Source: JAEKNW01 sp963678375
GTDB lineage: Bacteria > Cloacimonadota > Cloacimonadia > Cloacimonadales > JAFGVF01
Length of the DNA stretch: 64,000 bases
Direction of reading: 5' to 3'
Assembly: GCA_963678375.2 (NCBI GenBank)
Contig: OY782831.1
Location: 434,001 to 498,000 of the forward strand
Shown here in pieces: positions 36,651 to 45,200 of this stretch. The position numbers were made by a program, and so were the translations under genes. The notes beneath the pieces are model-generated. The model did no database searches, was not told the origin of the DNA, and saw only the letters and a program-made list of their open reading frames with translations. Positions within the stretch are counted from its first letter, which is position 1. Each line of letters begins with the position of its first letter.

Positions 36651-39344
36651 CTATTTCATTAATACCATTTTACCAGTTTTGATGTCATTCCCAATTTGCA
36701 ATCTAAGATAATACACACCAGAAGCTACATCTTTACCGGACATATCTTTACCTCTCCAAGTATACTTATAATTATCACTCTTAAGATTTGTATTTACTAG
36801 TTCATTGACTAACTGTCCTTTAAGATTATAAATTCTTGCTGTAACAGCTTGAGTTTGACCTCTTGTTCCAGCTCCTACCGTAAAGGAAATAGTAGTTTCA
36901 GGATTGAAAGGATTAGGATAGTTTCCTTGGTAAGAATTTACCAACTGAGAGATATCATTATTATTTGAAACAGCTTGACTTGTAACAAATTGATTAATAC
37001 CTGACCAACCAGAATCTCCAAAAGAGTTATGGGCTCTTACTCTCCAGTAATATCTAGTTAAAGGATCTAAATCTGTTACAAGATATGTAGCAGTTTCAAT
37101 ATCTGAAACTTCAATTAAATCAGTATAGAAATATACATTCTTACATACTTGTAGAGTATAACTTTCGGCAGCAAAAACTTGTTGCCAAGATAGTTCAATA
37201 CTTTCATAATTAATGTTTATTGCATTATTAACAGGTTCTTGAAGAGTAACATTATCCGGTGCAGAAGTGAAAGATCCAGTAGTGAAAGAATAAACTGGAG
37301 AATAATCGCTTGTTAGCGGACCATTGAGAGCCTTAACCCTCCAATAATAATTAGTATAAGCATTTAAATTATCTATTTGAACGCTTGTAGCTTCAACTTC
37401 TTCTGAATATATAGTTGATTCAAAAGATTGGCTTTCTGATATTTCTAGATTATAAGCAGTTGCACCCATAACTTGCTGCCAGCTTATCTCAGGATCTGTA
37501 GCTATTGAATTTGCATTATCTTGAGGATAAAGCAATTCGGGAACAGCTAAATCAGATATAACAGTCAAAGGTTTATTTATAAGGTCATATTTACCAGTAG
37601 CTATTTCGGTAACTTTCAATAAGACTTGATCAGAGTTCACTTCTGGAATCTCCCAGTTATAAGAACCAGTATTAGCATTTACCTGAGCAATTAATTCCCA
37701 GTTTTCACCATTATCAGTACTATACTCTAGATCTATTGTGGATACACTATTTCGTCTTATCCAAGAAATATTATTAATCCCACCAGCAATTAGTGATTCG
37801 CCATTGTTTAAAGAGGTGAAAAATATATTAGAAATATCAACCTTAAAAGTAATTTCTTCTGGTCCGACAACAATATCATATACATCAACACCAGTAAAAT
37901 TACCATTTGTTCCAATTGCTTGAGGATATGAGTCATAACCAAAATGGTTGTTATCATCATCAAATGGAGCTGAAGTAATTATACCACCACCATTAGAGTT
38001 ACCCCCAGGACGGTAGATATATACTTCATCAGGAGGACCACCAGCATTACCTTCACCAGCATAAGTATTATTGATTTTGTAAGCTAACAAACCCTGACTT
38101 GGAAGAGCAGATTCAAATAATGGATCAATTCTTCTATATTCAAAATAGATGTCTTCTGCATAATTCCAAGATTGTATTTTGAAAACTTGATTTTCATTGG
38201 AAGAAACTGGAGCAAGAGTATAAGTCCCACTCTCTTCAATCTTTGGTATTTCAGGTATCCAGTTTGTATAGTAATATTTCATATATGAGTTCATATGTTG
38301 AGGAGGGTTTGTGTTTCCAGCCATCAAATCCCACATTCCTACTGGATCTCCGTCAGTTTCATACCGGTATAAATCAGGTGCACCTAAAGAGTGATAAAGT
38401 TCATGACACATAACACTATTTCCACTTGAGTTTAGATGAGTCTCTAACTGGAAGTTAAAATCCCAAACTCTGTTACCATGAATATAAGCATCAGCATAAT
38501 ATAGAGTCCAACGGTGTGGCCAAAGTAATGATGCCCAGTTGTTTGGACTACCCTTAATTATATAAATCACATTATCAACATAACCATCATTATCTCCATC
38601 TATTGGTAAATCTTCTGGTATCATTGATTCTACATATTCAGCAGCATTAGCTAAAAGAGTATGTTCTCTATAACCACGTTCTTCACCGTGATCACCACCT
38701 TGGTAACCAATTGGGTTAGTAGCAGAATATGCTTCATAATAACCTCTTGGATTTGGGTCCTCGTAAGCTACTATGGTATTCTGAGGAGAAACTGGTGGGA
38801 AAAACTCACCAGTAACAGCTAATTGACCGTAAGAAACTTCTTGGTAATAGTTATAAGTTGAATTAGCATCCAAAGAAGGGTCGTTTAACATGTCATCATA
38901 AAAAGAAATATCTGTAGTAAAATCACTTTCCCCTTGGAACTTTATAAAAATCACAAGATTAACAAGCTGACCTGTAGTTGGAGTTCTCTCTTCAGCTCTA
39001 GGATTGTTTGCATAAAATTCATCTCTTCTAGTTTTCCATTCTTTTGCACTAATATTGATTCCAGCTTGTATTCCTTTTTCTGCTGGGATAGACTTACCTA
39101 CTAAATATTTAGTAGGAATTATTTTATTATCAGCTTTTTGAGCATAAACATAAAAGCCATTTTCATCTTTCGTAATAGTATATCCTTCTTTATCATGGAA
39201 CCAATGGTGGTATTCATCACCTGAAGCAAATATCTGCAGTACTTCTCCATTAGGTTGTTGTACTTCCATGGCAACATCTTTTACATAAGCAGAAAACAAC
39301 ATTATTGGCAATAAAACCAATACTAAAATCATAAGTCGTCTCAT
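36651..39344 (-). CDS. Secreted M6-family metalloprotease with fibronectin-like and T9SS sorting domains
   Basis: 897 aa. Signal peptide 1-18; an M6 (immune-inhibitor-A type) catalytic domain with the zinc motif H-E-L-Y-H-S-L-G-A-P-D-L-Y at residues 314-326 and M-W-D-L-M-A-G shortly after; a beta-rich region to ~600; two fibronectin type III-like repeats with W-Q-x-V-x-x-A-x-x-Y and Y-Y-W-R-V-(K/R)-A (about 600-790). It ends in a type A T9SS domain (G-N-Y-P-N-P-F-N-P-E-T-T and a final K-M-V-L-M-K). It should be a surface or released protease for breaking down external protein, which fits an amino-acid fermenter. It is monocistronic, with a promoter and terminator of its own. Confidence 0.92.
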   Translation of the reverse strand: MRRLMILVLVLLPIMLFSAYVKDVAMEVQQPNGEVLQIFASGDEYHHWFHDKEGYTITKDENGFYVYAQKADNKIIPTKYLVGKSIPAEKGIQAGINISAKEWKTRRDEFYANNPRAEERTPTTGQLVNLVIFIKFQGESDFTTDISFYDDMLNDPSLDANSTYNYYQEVSYGQLAVTGEFFPPVSPQNTIVAYEDPNPRGYYEAYSATNPIGYQGGDHGEERGYREHTLLANAAEYVESMIPEDLPIDGDNDGYVDNVIYIIKGSPNNWASLLWPHRWTLYYADAYIHGNRVWDFNFQLETHLNSSGNSVMCHELYHSLGAPDLYRYETDGDPVGMWDLMAGNTNPPQHMNSYMKYYYTNWIPEIPKIEESGTYTLAPVSSNENQVFKIQSWNYAEDIYFEYRRIDPLFESALPSQGLLAYKINNTYAGEGNAGGPPDEVYIYRPGGNSNGGGIITSAPFDDDNNHFGYDSYPQAIGTNGNFTGVDVYDIVVGPEEITFKVDISNIFFTSLNNGESLIAGGINNISWIRRNSVSTIDLEYSTDNGENWELIAQVNANTGSYNWEIPEVNSDQVLLKVTEIATGKYDLINKPLTVISDLAVPELLYPQDNANSIATDPEISWQQVMGATAYNLEISESQSFESTIYSEEVEATSVQIDNLNAYTNYYWRVKALNGPLTSDYSPVYSFTTGSFTSAPDNVTLQEPVNNAININYESIELSWQQVFAAESYTLQVCKNVYFYTDLIEVSDIETATYLVTDLDPLTRYYWRVRAHNSFGDSGWSGINQFVTSQAVSNNNDISQLVNSYQGNYPNPFNPETTISFTVGAGTRGQTQAVTARIYNLKGQLVNELVNTNLKSDNYKYTWRGKDMSGKDVASGVYYLRLQIGNDIKTGKMVLMK

Positions 39345-39381
39345 ATATCCTCTTTTGTTAATTAGTTTTTCCTTCTTTTAT

Positions 39382-39410
39382 ATATTAATTAAATAACAAG
39401 TTGCTGTCAA
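39382..39410 (-). promoter_or_regulatory. Promoter of the M6 protease gene
   Basis: TTGACA (39405-39410, - strand), 17-bp spacer, TAATAT (39382-39387). It lies about 40 bp ahead of the start codon. Confidence 0.55.
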
Positions 39411-39573
39411 TTAAAATTACTCAAGAGCAGATTAAATCATTTAAAAAGCAATATTTTAGGAGTAATTTGCATGTTTAAGCAATAACAAAGAAAAATTACT
39501 TTTGCTTTAAAACTAAATTTAAATATTCTAGGAAATCTTAGTTTTTATGGATAATTATTCAACTGTATGTTGT

Positions 39574-39636
39574 TCCTTAATTGTTACTTACACAAGAAAG
39601 TAGTAGAGTCTTTTGGAGATAATAATAATAAAGAGA
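39574..39636. repeat. Dispersed imperfect palindrome, copy D
   Basis: The arms TTCCTTAATTGTTACTTA and GATAATAATAATAAAGAG are imperfectly complementary, 63 bp in all. Same family as 4264, 15928, 28185 and 61634. Confidence 0.5.
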
Positions 39637-39709
39637 CTATATTAGGATTAATTTATTGCTTTTTTTATTAAATTAACCATAATATATGAAAATGTTTAAG
39701 GAGTAAATT

Positions 39710-40525
39710 ATGCCTAATTGGGAAGAAATTTTACAAAAAATCACAGATATGGCAATCCAATATGCACCTAAAGTATTATTAGGAATTGTTACACTTATTG
39801 TCGGATTTTGGGTTTCAAGGATAATAACTAGAATAGTCCACAGAGCTTTGGAAAGATCAAAAGTAGAAGTAACACTACTTGAATTCTTGACCAATATTGT
39901 TGGAATTATACTCAAAGTTTTAGTAGTAGTGAGTGTTGCCACAATGATTGGCATTCAGATGACTTCATTTATAGCCATATTGAGTGCTATGGCCTTCGCT
40001 ATTGGTCTCGCCTTCCAAGGATCTTTAAGTAACTTTTCAGGTGGAGTATTAATCATCATGCTTAAACCTTTTAAGAATGGAGATTTTATTGAAGCTCAAG
40101 GACACATGGGAGTTGTTGAGTCAATCCAGATTTTTCATACAGTACTCAAAACAGTAGATAACAAAAAAATTGTTATTCCAAATGGACCTTTGTCCAATGG
40201 AAACATAGTAAATTATACAGCACAAGAAACCAGAAGAGATGAATGGGTATTTGGGATTGCCTATAGTGATGATTTTGAAAAAGCTAAGAAACTTATAATG
40301 CAAGTATTAGAAGAAGATACAAGAATTCTCAAAGATCCACCTCCTTTTGCCAGAGTAAGTGAGCTAGCTGATTCTTCAGTAAATATAAAGACTCGTGCCT
40401 GGGTGCCACTTGCAGAATTTTGGAATGTCCATTTTGATGTAATAGAAAAAGTGAAAAAATCCTTCGATGCTAATGGTATTAATATCCCATTCCCTCAAAG
40501 AGATGTTCACATAATTCAGAAGTAA
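39710..40525 (+). CDS. MscS-family small-conductance mechanosensitive channel
   Basis: 271 aa, close to the length of E. coli MscS. Three N-terminal membrane segments, the third with the Gly/Ala-rich pore helix F-A-I-G-L-A-F-Q-G-S-L-S-N-F-S-G-G (about residues 93-110), then the cytoplasmic cage domain with F-K-x-G-D-F-I-E and V-V-I-P-N-G-P-L-S-N. It opens under membrane tension to release solutes during hypo-osmotic shock. ATG with a good AAGGAG; a perfect terminator follows. Confidence 0.93.
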   Translation: MPNWEEILQKITDMAIQYAPKVLLGIVTLIVGFWVSRIITRIVHRALERSKVEVTLLEFLTNIVGIILKVLVVVSVATMIGIQMTSFIAILSAMAFAIGLAFQGSLSNFSGGVLIIMLKPFKNGDFIEAQGHMGVVESIQIFHTVLKTVDNKKIVIPNGPLSNGNIVNYTAQETRRDEWVFGIAYSDDFEKAKKLIMQVLEEDTRILKDPPPFARVSELADSSVNIKTRAWVPLAEFWNVHFDVIEKVKKSFDANGINIPFPQRDVHIIQK

Positions 40526-40539
40526 ATCCTAAATTTTAT

Positions 40540-40575
40540 AAGAAACTCCTAGAAAGTGGGAGTTTCTTATTTGTA
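40540..40575 (+). terminator. Terminator of mscS
   Basis: Perfect 10-bp stem (40540-40549 with 40559-40568) beginning 14 bp after the stop, followed by a short T-rich stretch. Confidence 0.8.
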
Positions 40576-40577
40576 AT

Positions 40578-40632
40578 AATGACCATCCAAATAGTCGATA
40601 AATGCTAATTTATGACTATTCAAATGGTCATT
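40578..40632. repeat. 19-bp inverted repeat / stem-loop
   Basis: Arms 40578-40596 and 40614-40632 match at 17 of 19 positions with a 17-bp loop. No T-run follows, so it does not look like a terminator. It lies immediately past the mscS terminator. Confidence 0.65.
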
Positions 40633-40663
40633 AACTTTTTTAAATCTTATTAGGTCACTTTTT

Positions 40664-40691
40664 AACCCAGACAGTGCAGTAGACCTTTGTG
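40664..40691 (-). repeat. 28-bp repeat, inverted copy
   Basis: Exact reverse complement of 15883-15910. A degenerate forward copy at 40806-40831 makes a loose inverted pair about 115 bp apart. Confidence 0.75.
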
Positions 40692-40805
40692 ATTTGCCCT
40701 ATATTATTCTGCAAAAGTAACTCCCATAATTTCTCAGAATATATATATTATATGCTTCTAAATTCTGTAAGCTATTTTGCTAGAATAATCTGCTCTCTTC
40801 AATAA

Positions 40806-40831
40806 AGTTCTTCTACACTATCTGGGTTTAA
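40806..40831 (+). repeat. Degenerate third copy of the 28-bp repeat
   Basis: Shares TCTGGGTTTAAGCTC-type sequence and a partial CTAC-CT start with the two perfect copies. It contributes the last residues (E-L-K-P-R) and stop codon of the FAD-dependent dehydrogenase gene on the - strand. Confidence 0.5.
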
Positions 40832-42359
40832 GCTCAAACCTAGAACCAGCTTTATAACCATCTACGGCAGAAGAAATTATTCCACCTGCATAACCTGCTC
40901 CCTCTCCGATGGGGTATAAACCCTTAGTATTAGTACTTTCTCCTCTATAGTGATCTCTTAAAATTCTTATAGGAGAAGAGGTTCTAGTTTCTGGTCCGAT
41001 CAGAAGTCCATTATCAACAAAGCCTGCATACCGCTTGTTAAGATGCTTCATTCCTGTAACTAATGCTTTAGTTATGTAAATTGGGAAAAGCTGCCCCATA
41101 CTAGCACTATAAATACCAGGTCTGTAGGTTGATTTTACAAGTTTCCCACTGAGTTTATTTTTTAAGAAGTCGCGTCCTAACTGGGCTGGGGCGTTATAGA
41201 ATTCTTTAAAAGCATTCTTTTCAATCTGTCTTTGTAGTTTCATACCTGCTAGTACTTCTTTTCCGAAATGCTTAGGTTCAATAGATGCCACAATAGCTGA
41301 ATTGCCATATCTTCCATCTCTTTCAGAATAACTCATTCCGTTAGTAACTATACTATTAGCTTCAGAAGAGCCACAAACAACTGAACCTCCAGGACACATA
41401 CAGAAGCTATAAACACTATGATCTCCAGCTTTAGCTGTTAAACGATATGTTGCAGGTCCTGTAACATTAAAATCACATTTCTCACCATAGAATAGATTAT
41501 TAATATACTCTTGACTATGCTCTATTCTAAAACCGATAGCAAAAGATTTAGCTTCCATGGCAATATTATTACTATTCATCTGAATAAAGAGTTCTCTAGC
41601 TGAATTACCTATACCTAGCAAACATACCTCTGGTTCAATCTTCTGGTTATTAATGGTAAGAATTATTTTATCATTTGAACTTTTAATGTCTGTGAGTTTA
41701 TGGGAAAAGTGAAAGACAGCTCCATTCTCTTCTAAATAGGCTATAATCTTACTTGTAACAGCTTTGATTCCATCGGTCCCTAGGTGTGGAAGTGCATCAA
41801 TAGAAATTCTTTTATCTCCACCAAACTTAGTAAGATAATTATATATCTTATCAGAATACATGTCCCTATTTCGAGCTGTTAGTTTGCCATCTGAGTAAGC
41901 ACCAGCTCCACCTTCACCAAACTGAACGTTTGAATCTGGATCCAACTGATTATGCAACCATAAGTAATTTACTTTCTCATCACGGGCTTCAATTCTTTCA
42001 CCCTGTTCATAGAAATGTGGCTTAAAACCCTGTTCAACTAAGGCTAAGCCTGCGAAAAGTGAAGAAGGACCACAACCAATTATTACAGGATTAAGGTCTG
42101 ATAGAATAATTCTTTCGACTACTTTTTCTTTCTTCTCTTTTAACTCCACAATATCGGGATGATGTGGAGCTTTTCCATTAAATTCTGCTTCAACAGTGAA
42201 GTTGAGCCAGACATTGTTCCTTTTTCGACTATCAATTGATCTACGTGTGATATTTATAATTCTAAAATCTGATTCAGAAATTTTTAATTTATGTGCTATT
42301 ACTTGTGCTAAGTCTGGATGATGGGCTAATCGAGTTGAGATATTCTTGATAATATACAT
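40818..42359 (-). CDS. FAD-dependent dehydrogenase (COG2509 type)
   Basis: 513 aa. After a ~90-residue N-terminal alpha/beta region comes the FAD-binding G-C-G-P-S-S-L-F-A-G-L-A-L, then Q-F-G-E-G-G-A-G-A-Y-S-D-G-K-L-T-A-R, hallmark of this uncharacterised family, and near the end Y-P-I-G-E-G-A-G-Y-A-G-G-I. Family members are large flavoproteins of unknown reaction, perhaps acting on sulfur or tetrapyrrole-like substrates. It has a Shine-Dalgarno (AAGGAG). Its C-terminus runs into a copy of a dispersed repeat. It lies just past the tRNA-Phe pair and their terminator. Confidence 0.85.
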   Translation of the reverse strand: MYIIKNISTRLAHHPDLAQVIAHKLKISESDFRIINITRRSIDSRKRNNVWLNFTVEAEFNGKAPHHPDIVELKEKKEKVVERIILSDLNPVIIGCGPSSLFAGLALVEQGFKPHFYEQGERIEARDEKVNYLWLHNQLDPDSNVQFGEGGAGAYSDGKLTARNRDMYSDKIYNYLTKFGGDKRISIDALPHLGTDGIKAVTSKIIAYLEENGAVFHFSHKLTDIKSSNDKIILTINNQKIEPEVCLLGIGNSARELFIQMNSNNIAMEAKSFAIGFRIEHSQEYINNLFYGEKCDFNVTGPATYRLTAKAGDHSVYSFCMCPGGSVVCGSSEANSIVTNGMSYSERDGRYGNSAIVASIEPKHFGKEVLAGMKLQRQIEKNAFKEFYNAPAQLGRDFLKNKLSGKLVKSTYRPGIYSASMGQLFPIYITKALVTGMKHLNKRYAGFVDNGLLIGPETRTSSPIRILRDHYRGESTNTKGLYPIGEGAGYAGGIISSAVDGYKAGSRFELKPR

Positions 42360-42390
42360 TTTTTCTCCTTAGAGATGATTAGGTTATAAT

Positions 42391-42417
42391 AAAAAAAGGG
42401 CACTCGCTTTGAGTGCC
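42391..42417 (-). terminator. Terminator of the tRNA-Phe pair
   Basis: 7-bp stem (42399-42405 with 42411-42417) with a run of seven U on the - strand, 9 bp past the end of the second tRNA. Confidence 0.9.
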
Positions 42418-42426
42418 ATAAAAGTA

Positions 42427-42502
42427 TGGTGGCAAGACCCAGACTTGAACTGGGGACACAAGGCTTTTCAGGCCTCTGCTCTACCAACTGAGCTATCCCG
42501 CC
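42427..42502 (-). tRNA. tRNA-Phe (GAA), copy 2
   Basis: 76 nt, complete cloverleaf: GGCGGGA acceptor, A-G-C-T-C-A-G-T-T-G-G-T D-loop, anticodon GAA flanked by T and A, G-T-T-C-A-A-G T-loop, and an encoded CCA end. Identical to the copy 24 bp away, from which it is probably co-transcribed. Confidence 0.97.
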
Positions 42503-42526
42503 GTTGTAATATCGATTAATTTTATA

Positions 42527-42602
42527 TGGTGGCAAGACCCAGACTTGAACTGGGGACACAAGGCTTTTCAGGCCTCTGCTCTACCAACTGAGCTATCCCG
42601 CC
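42527..42602 (-). tRNA. tRNA-Phe (GAA), copy 1
   Basis: 76 nt, base-for-base identical to the neighbouring copy, with encoded CCA. Transcribed first on the - strand; the spacer between the two is 24 bp. Confidence 0.97.
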
Positions 42603-42732
42603 ACATCATTTATAATGAGTAAAACCCTTTTATAAACTAGCTCTTATTATGTCAAGAAAAAGTTCATATTATTTCTTTACTCTTCTTAATAATATTGAGA
42701 TACCATGACCTAATTTATATTTAATCACTAAG

Positions 42733-44145
42733 TTAGAAGTAAAGATCACGTTCTCCCTTAGCCACTCTAGCTAACTTTTCTTTAAGCTCTATCTTAATCT
42801 TCTCATCTTCCATTTCTTCTACTTCTTTATTAATCTGTTCATTTACTGCCTTAATTGTCTCTTCAGTACCATAATCATGGATATATTCTGATACTGTTAG
42901 TATAGCATTTGGAGTACAGAATTTCTTAACAAAACCAGGAATAGCAAACTCCATAAAATGCTCGCCTGTTCTACCTAAACGGTAACAAGCTGTACAGAAT
43001 GAAGGTAAGAATCCATGGCTAGCTAATTCTCTAATCACATCATCTAATGAACGTTGATCACCTAGAACAAACTGACTTTTCTTGAAGCTTTCCTCATCCT
43101 TATGAGAGTAGTCTCCAATACCAATACTAGATCCAGCATCTATCTGAGAAACACCAAAAGCAATAACTTCATTTCTGATTTCAATTGGTTCACGAGCTGT
43201 AAGAATTAAACCTGTATAAGGAACAGCAAGCCTTAGAATAGCCACTAATTTTTTGAAATCATCATCTGATACTGCATATGGAGGTTGCTCTGTAATCTCT
43301 GTATTATTAGCGGGTTCAATTCTAGGGAATGAAATTGTATGAGGCCCAATCTTATATTTATTTTCCAAATGAATAGTATGATAGAGAAGTCCCATGACTT
43401 CGAATCGCCAATCATAAAGCCCCATCAGAGCTCCTATACCTAAATCATCGATTCCTGCTTCCATTGCCCTATCCAAACCATATAAACGCCATAAATAGTT
43501 GCTTTTCGGTCCTGATGGATGGAATTTTCTATAAGATTCTTGATGATAAGTCTCTTGGAATATCTGATATGTGCCAATACCTGCAGATTTAACAGTCTTG
43601 AAACCTTCTACATCTAAAGGAGCTGCGTTGATGTTAACTCTACGAATCTCACCTTTTCCTTCTTTAGTCTCATAAGTTTTTAATACTGTATCTCTAATGA
43701 ACTCAGGTGAGTACATATGATGTTCACCATAGACCATGATAAGTCGCTTATGTCCACGAGACTCTAAGGCTCTCACTTCTTCTTCTAATTGATTCATTGT
43801 TAGGGTATTCCTATGAGTTTCTTTATTAGAAATCCTAAAACCACAATAAGCGCAATCGTTAACGCATTCATTACCTACATAGAGAGGTGCAAAAAGGACA
43901 ATTCTATTGCCATAAATCTTCTCTTTCAATGCTCTAGCACCCTTGTAGATTTCTTGAATTAACTCAGGGTCTTCACAATTAATCAGAGTTGCTGTTTCCT
44001 CTGGACTTAATCTGTTCTTATCTAATGACTTTGCTATAATTTCCTTAACTCTGCTTTTGCTTGGGTTCTTGGTCTTATCTAGAATATCAAATATCTCTTG
44101 TTCAGGAATAAAGGATTTTAAACCTTTAGTGTCAATTTTTACCAT
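42733..44145 (-). CDS. hydG: [FeFe]-hydrogenase H-cluster maturase HydG
   Basis: 470 aa, the usual HydG length. HydG is a radical-SAM tyrosine lyase that makes the CO and CN ligands of the hydrogenase H-cluster. The SAM cluster motif C-x3-C-x2-C (C94, C98, C101) and the accessory cluster motif C-x2-C-x22-C (C384, C387, C410) are both exact, which separates HydG from ThiH. Upstream, 17 bp away on the same strand, is the TM1266-type gene; the pair is standard. HydE, HydF and the hydrogenase itself are not in this window. Confidence 0.96.
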   Translation of the reverse strand: MVKIDTKGLKSFIPEQEIFDILDKTKNPSKSRVKEIIAKSLDKNRLSPEETATLINCEDPELIQEIYKGARALKEKIYGNRIVLFAPLYVGNECVNDCAYCGFRISNKETHRNTLTMNQLEEEVRALESRGHKRLIMVYGEHHMYSPEFIRDTVLKTYETKEGKGEIRRVNINAAPLDVEGFKTVKSAGIGTYQIFQETYHQESYRKFHPSGPKSNYLWRLYGLDRAMEAGIDDLGIGALMGLYDWRFEVMGLLYHTIHLENKYKIGPHTISFPRIEPANNTEITEQPPYAVSDDDFKKLVAILRLAVPYTGLILTAREPIEIRNEVIAFGVSQIDAGSSIGIGDYSHKDEESFKKSQFVLGDQRSLDDVIRELASHGFLPSFCTACYRLGRTGEHFMEFAIPGFVKKFCTPNAILTVSEYIHDYGTEETIKAVNEQINKEVEEMEDEKIKIELKEKLARVAKGERDLYF

Positions 44146-44162
44146 TTTTACCTCTATATTTT

Positions 44163-44411
44163 TTATATTTTTAAGCTTGTTGATTTTACGTTAACAGATT
44201 GAATTTGCCCCAATTTACCAGTGAATGCCCCTAGTTCATCATTTGTTAATTTGATAATAATAAATATGATTGATATGTTCTGATCTGGCATTGGATAACC
44301 AACTCTTAGCATAATACTATCAGCCAAATCATGTAGAATTGTTGAAACTTGTTGAAAAGATTTCTCTCTATCATGTACTGTAATTGTTACAGTTCTTACT
44401 TTTTTCTCCAT
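44163..44411 (-). CDS. TM1266-family putative regulator of the iron-only hydrogenase system
   Basis: 82 aa with the opening R-T-V-T-I-T-V-H-D-R and the G-Y-P-M-P-D-Q-N-I-S-I-I-F-I-I-I pattern of the TM1266 family, an ACT/NikR-like small fold that occurs next to hydE or hydG. A regulatory role is proposed for the family, not proven. Its Shine-Dalgarno (GGAG, 7 bases before ATG) lies in the 3' arm of a hairpin that looks like an attenuator, so expression of this gene and hydG may be controlled there. Confidence 0.9.
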   Translation of the reverse strand: MEKKVRTVTITVHDREKSFQQVSTILHDLADSIMLRVGYPMPDQNISIIFIIIKLTNDELGAFTGKLGQIQSVNVKSTSLKI

Positions 44412-44439
44412 AAAAAAACTCCGCCTTCAGGACGGAGTT
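44412..44439 (-). promoter_or_regulatory. Hairpin sequestering the ribosome-binding site of the TM1266-hydG operon
   Basis: On the - strand: a 7-bp stem AACTCCG/CGGAGTT, then seven T, then ATG at once. The structure could act as an intrinsic terminator or could hide the GGAG from ribosomes. No known riboswitch is recognised in the 200 nt leader before it. Confidence 0.6.
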
Positions 44440-44683
44440 ATTATATAATTATCCTATAAAATAATTTACACTTACTTCTCCATCCCTTGAATTTAGTATT
44501 TACCTTAATCTCAGGATTTTTGAATCTTACATCTTCCAAACAAGCAGATTACTCCTTTTGTTTCGAACCATATATTTAATTTAATTACTTTAGCTTAAAT
44601 GTCAATAAAAAAATCTCAATATCTAATTTTTTCTTTACATAATAAGCAAATAAGTATTAAATGAACTAATAAAGGTGGTAGTT

Positions 44684-45181
44684 ATGATAAAAATTAACAA
44701 GATTAAACTTATAGAAGATAGACTAGGAGACCTTTCGAAATTACTTTATAAGTTCAGACATGAATTAGCACAGCTGAAGAATAGAAGACTTTCTTATAGT
44801 TTACTTGATGCTAAAGAAGAACTTTCAGACTATTTTACTCCTGAATATGAAGTATATTTAGCAGATAAAGCTGGCAAAGCAGTAGCTTACATCATACTTA
44901 GAGTTTTTGATAATACTGTCTGGCTAGAGCAATTATTTGTCCTTGAAGCAGAAAGAAGACATAAGTATGCAACAAGTTTATTAAAAATAGCCAATCAAAA
45001 GGCTATTGATTATGGTAAAGAAACTGCTTTTATTAATGTTCATCCTAACAACCATAAGATGATTCAATTCTTAGCTAATAATGGCTATGATGTTCTCAAC
45101 CTTATAGAAATAAGAAAACTTTATAATAAAGAGAAAATCGATTCAAGAATTAATGTAGGAGAAAATAGTTTTAAATATTAA
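44684..45181 (+). CDS. GNAT-family N-acetyltransferase
   Basis: 165 aa. The acetyl-CoA binding region appears as V-L-E-A-E-R-R-H-K-Y-A-T-S-L-L (R-x-x-x-x-A/G-type loop), preceded by the strand V-W-L-E-Q-L-F and followed by I-N-V-H-P-N-N-H-K-M-I-Q-F-L. Substrate unknown. The frame opens at 44675 with GTG, but ATG 44684 has AAAGGTGG at the right distance. It is a single gene, divergent from the hydrogenase-maturation pair. Confidence 0.82.
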   Translation: MIKINKIKLIEDRLGDLSKLLYKFRHELAQLKNRRLSYSLLDAKEELSDYFTPEYEVYLADKAGKAVAYIILRVFDNTVWLEQLFVLEAERRHKYATSLLKIANQKAIDYGKETAFINVHPNNHKMIQFLANNGYDVLNLIEIRKLYNKEKIDSRINVGENSFKY

Positions 45182-45200
45182 CAAAAAACATAATAGCCTA

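Larger units (their letters stand above)
39345..39709. other. Divergent intergenic region between the M6 protease and mscS genes
   Basis: 365 bp without a credible gene. It holds the - strand promoter for the protease at its left end, then ~150 bp of AT-rich DNA in which I see nothing, then dispersed palindrome copy D. The mscS ribosome-binding site (AAGGAG) is at its right end. Confidence 0.6.

Noticed and set aside
39673..39954. 93-codon - strand frame over the mscS start
   Set aside because: Antisense to a clear MscS gene; Thr/Ile-rich composition typical of a shadow frame.
42326..42559. Open frame of 77 codons on the - strand
   Set aside because: It runs through both tRNA-Phe genes and the terminator; it has no ribosome-binding site or recognisable product.
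44412..44650. Known riboswitch in the hydG leader
   Set aside because: No TPP, SAM, Moco or cobalamin core pattern could be recognised; only the terminal hairpin is supported.
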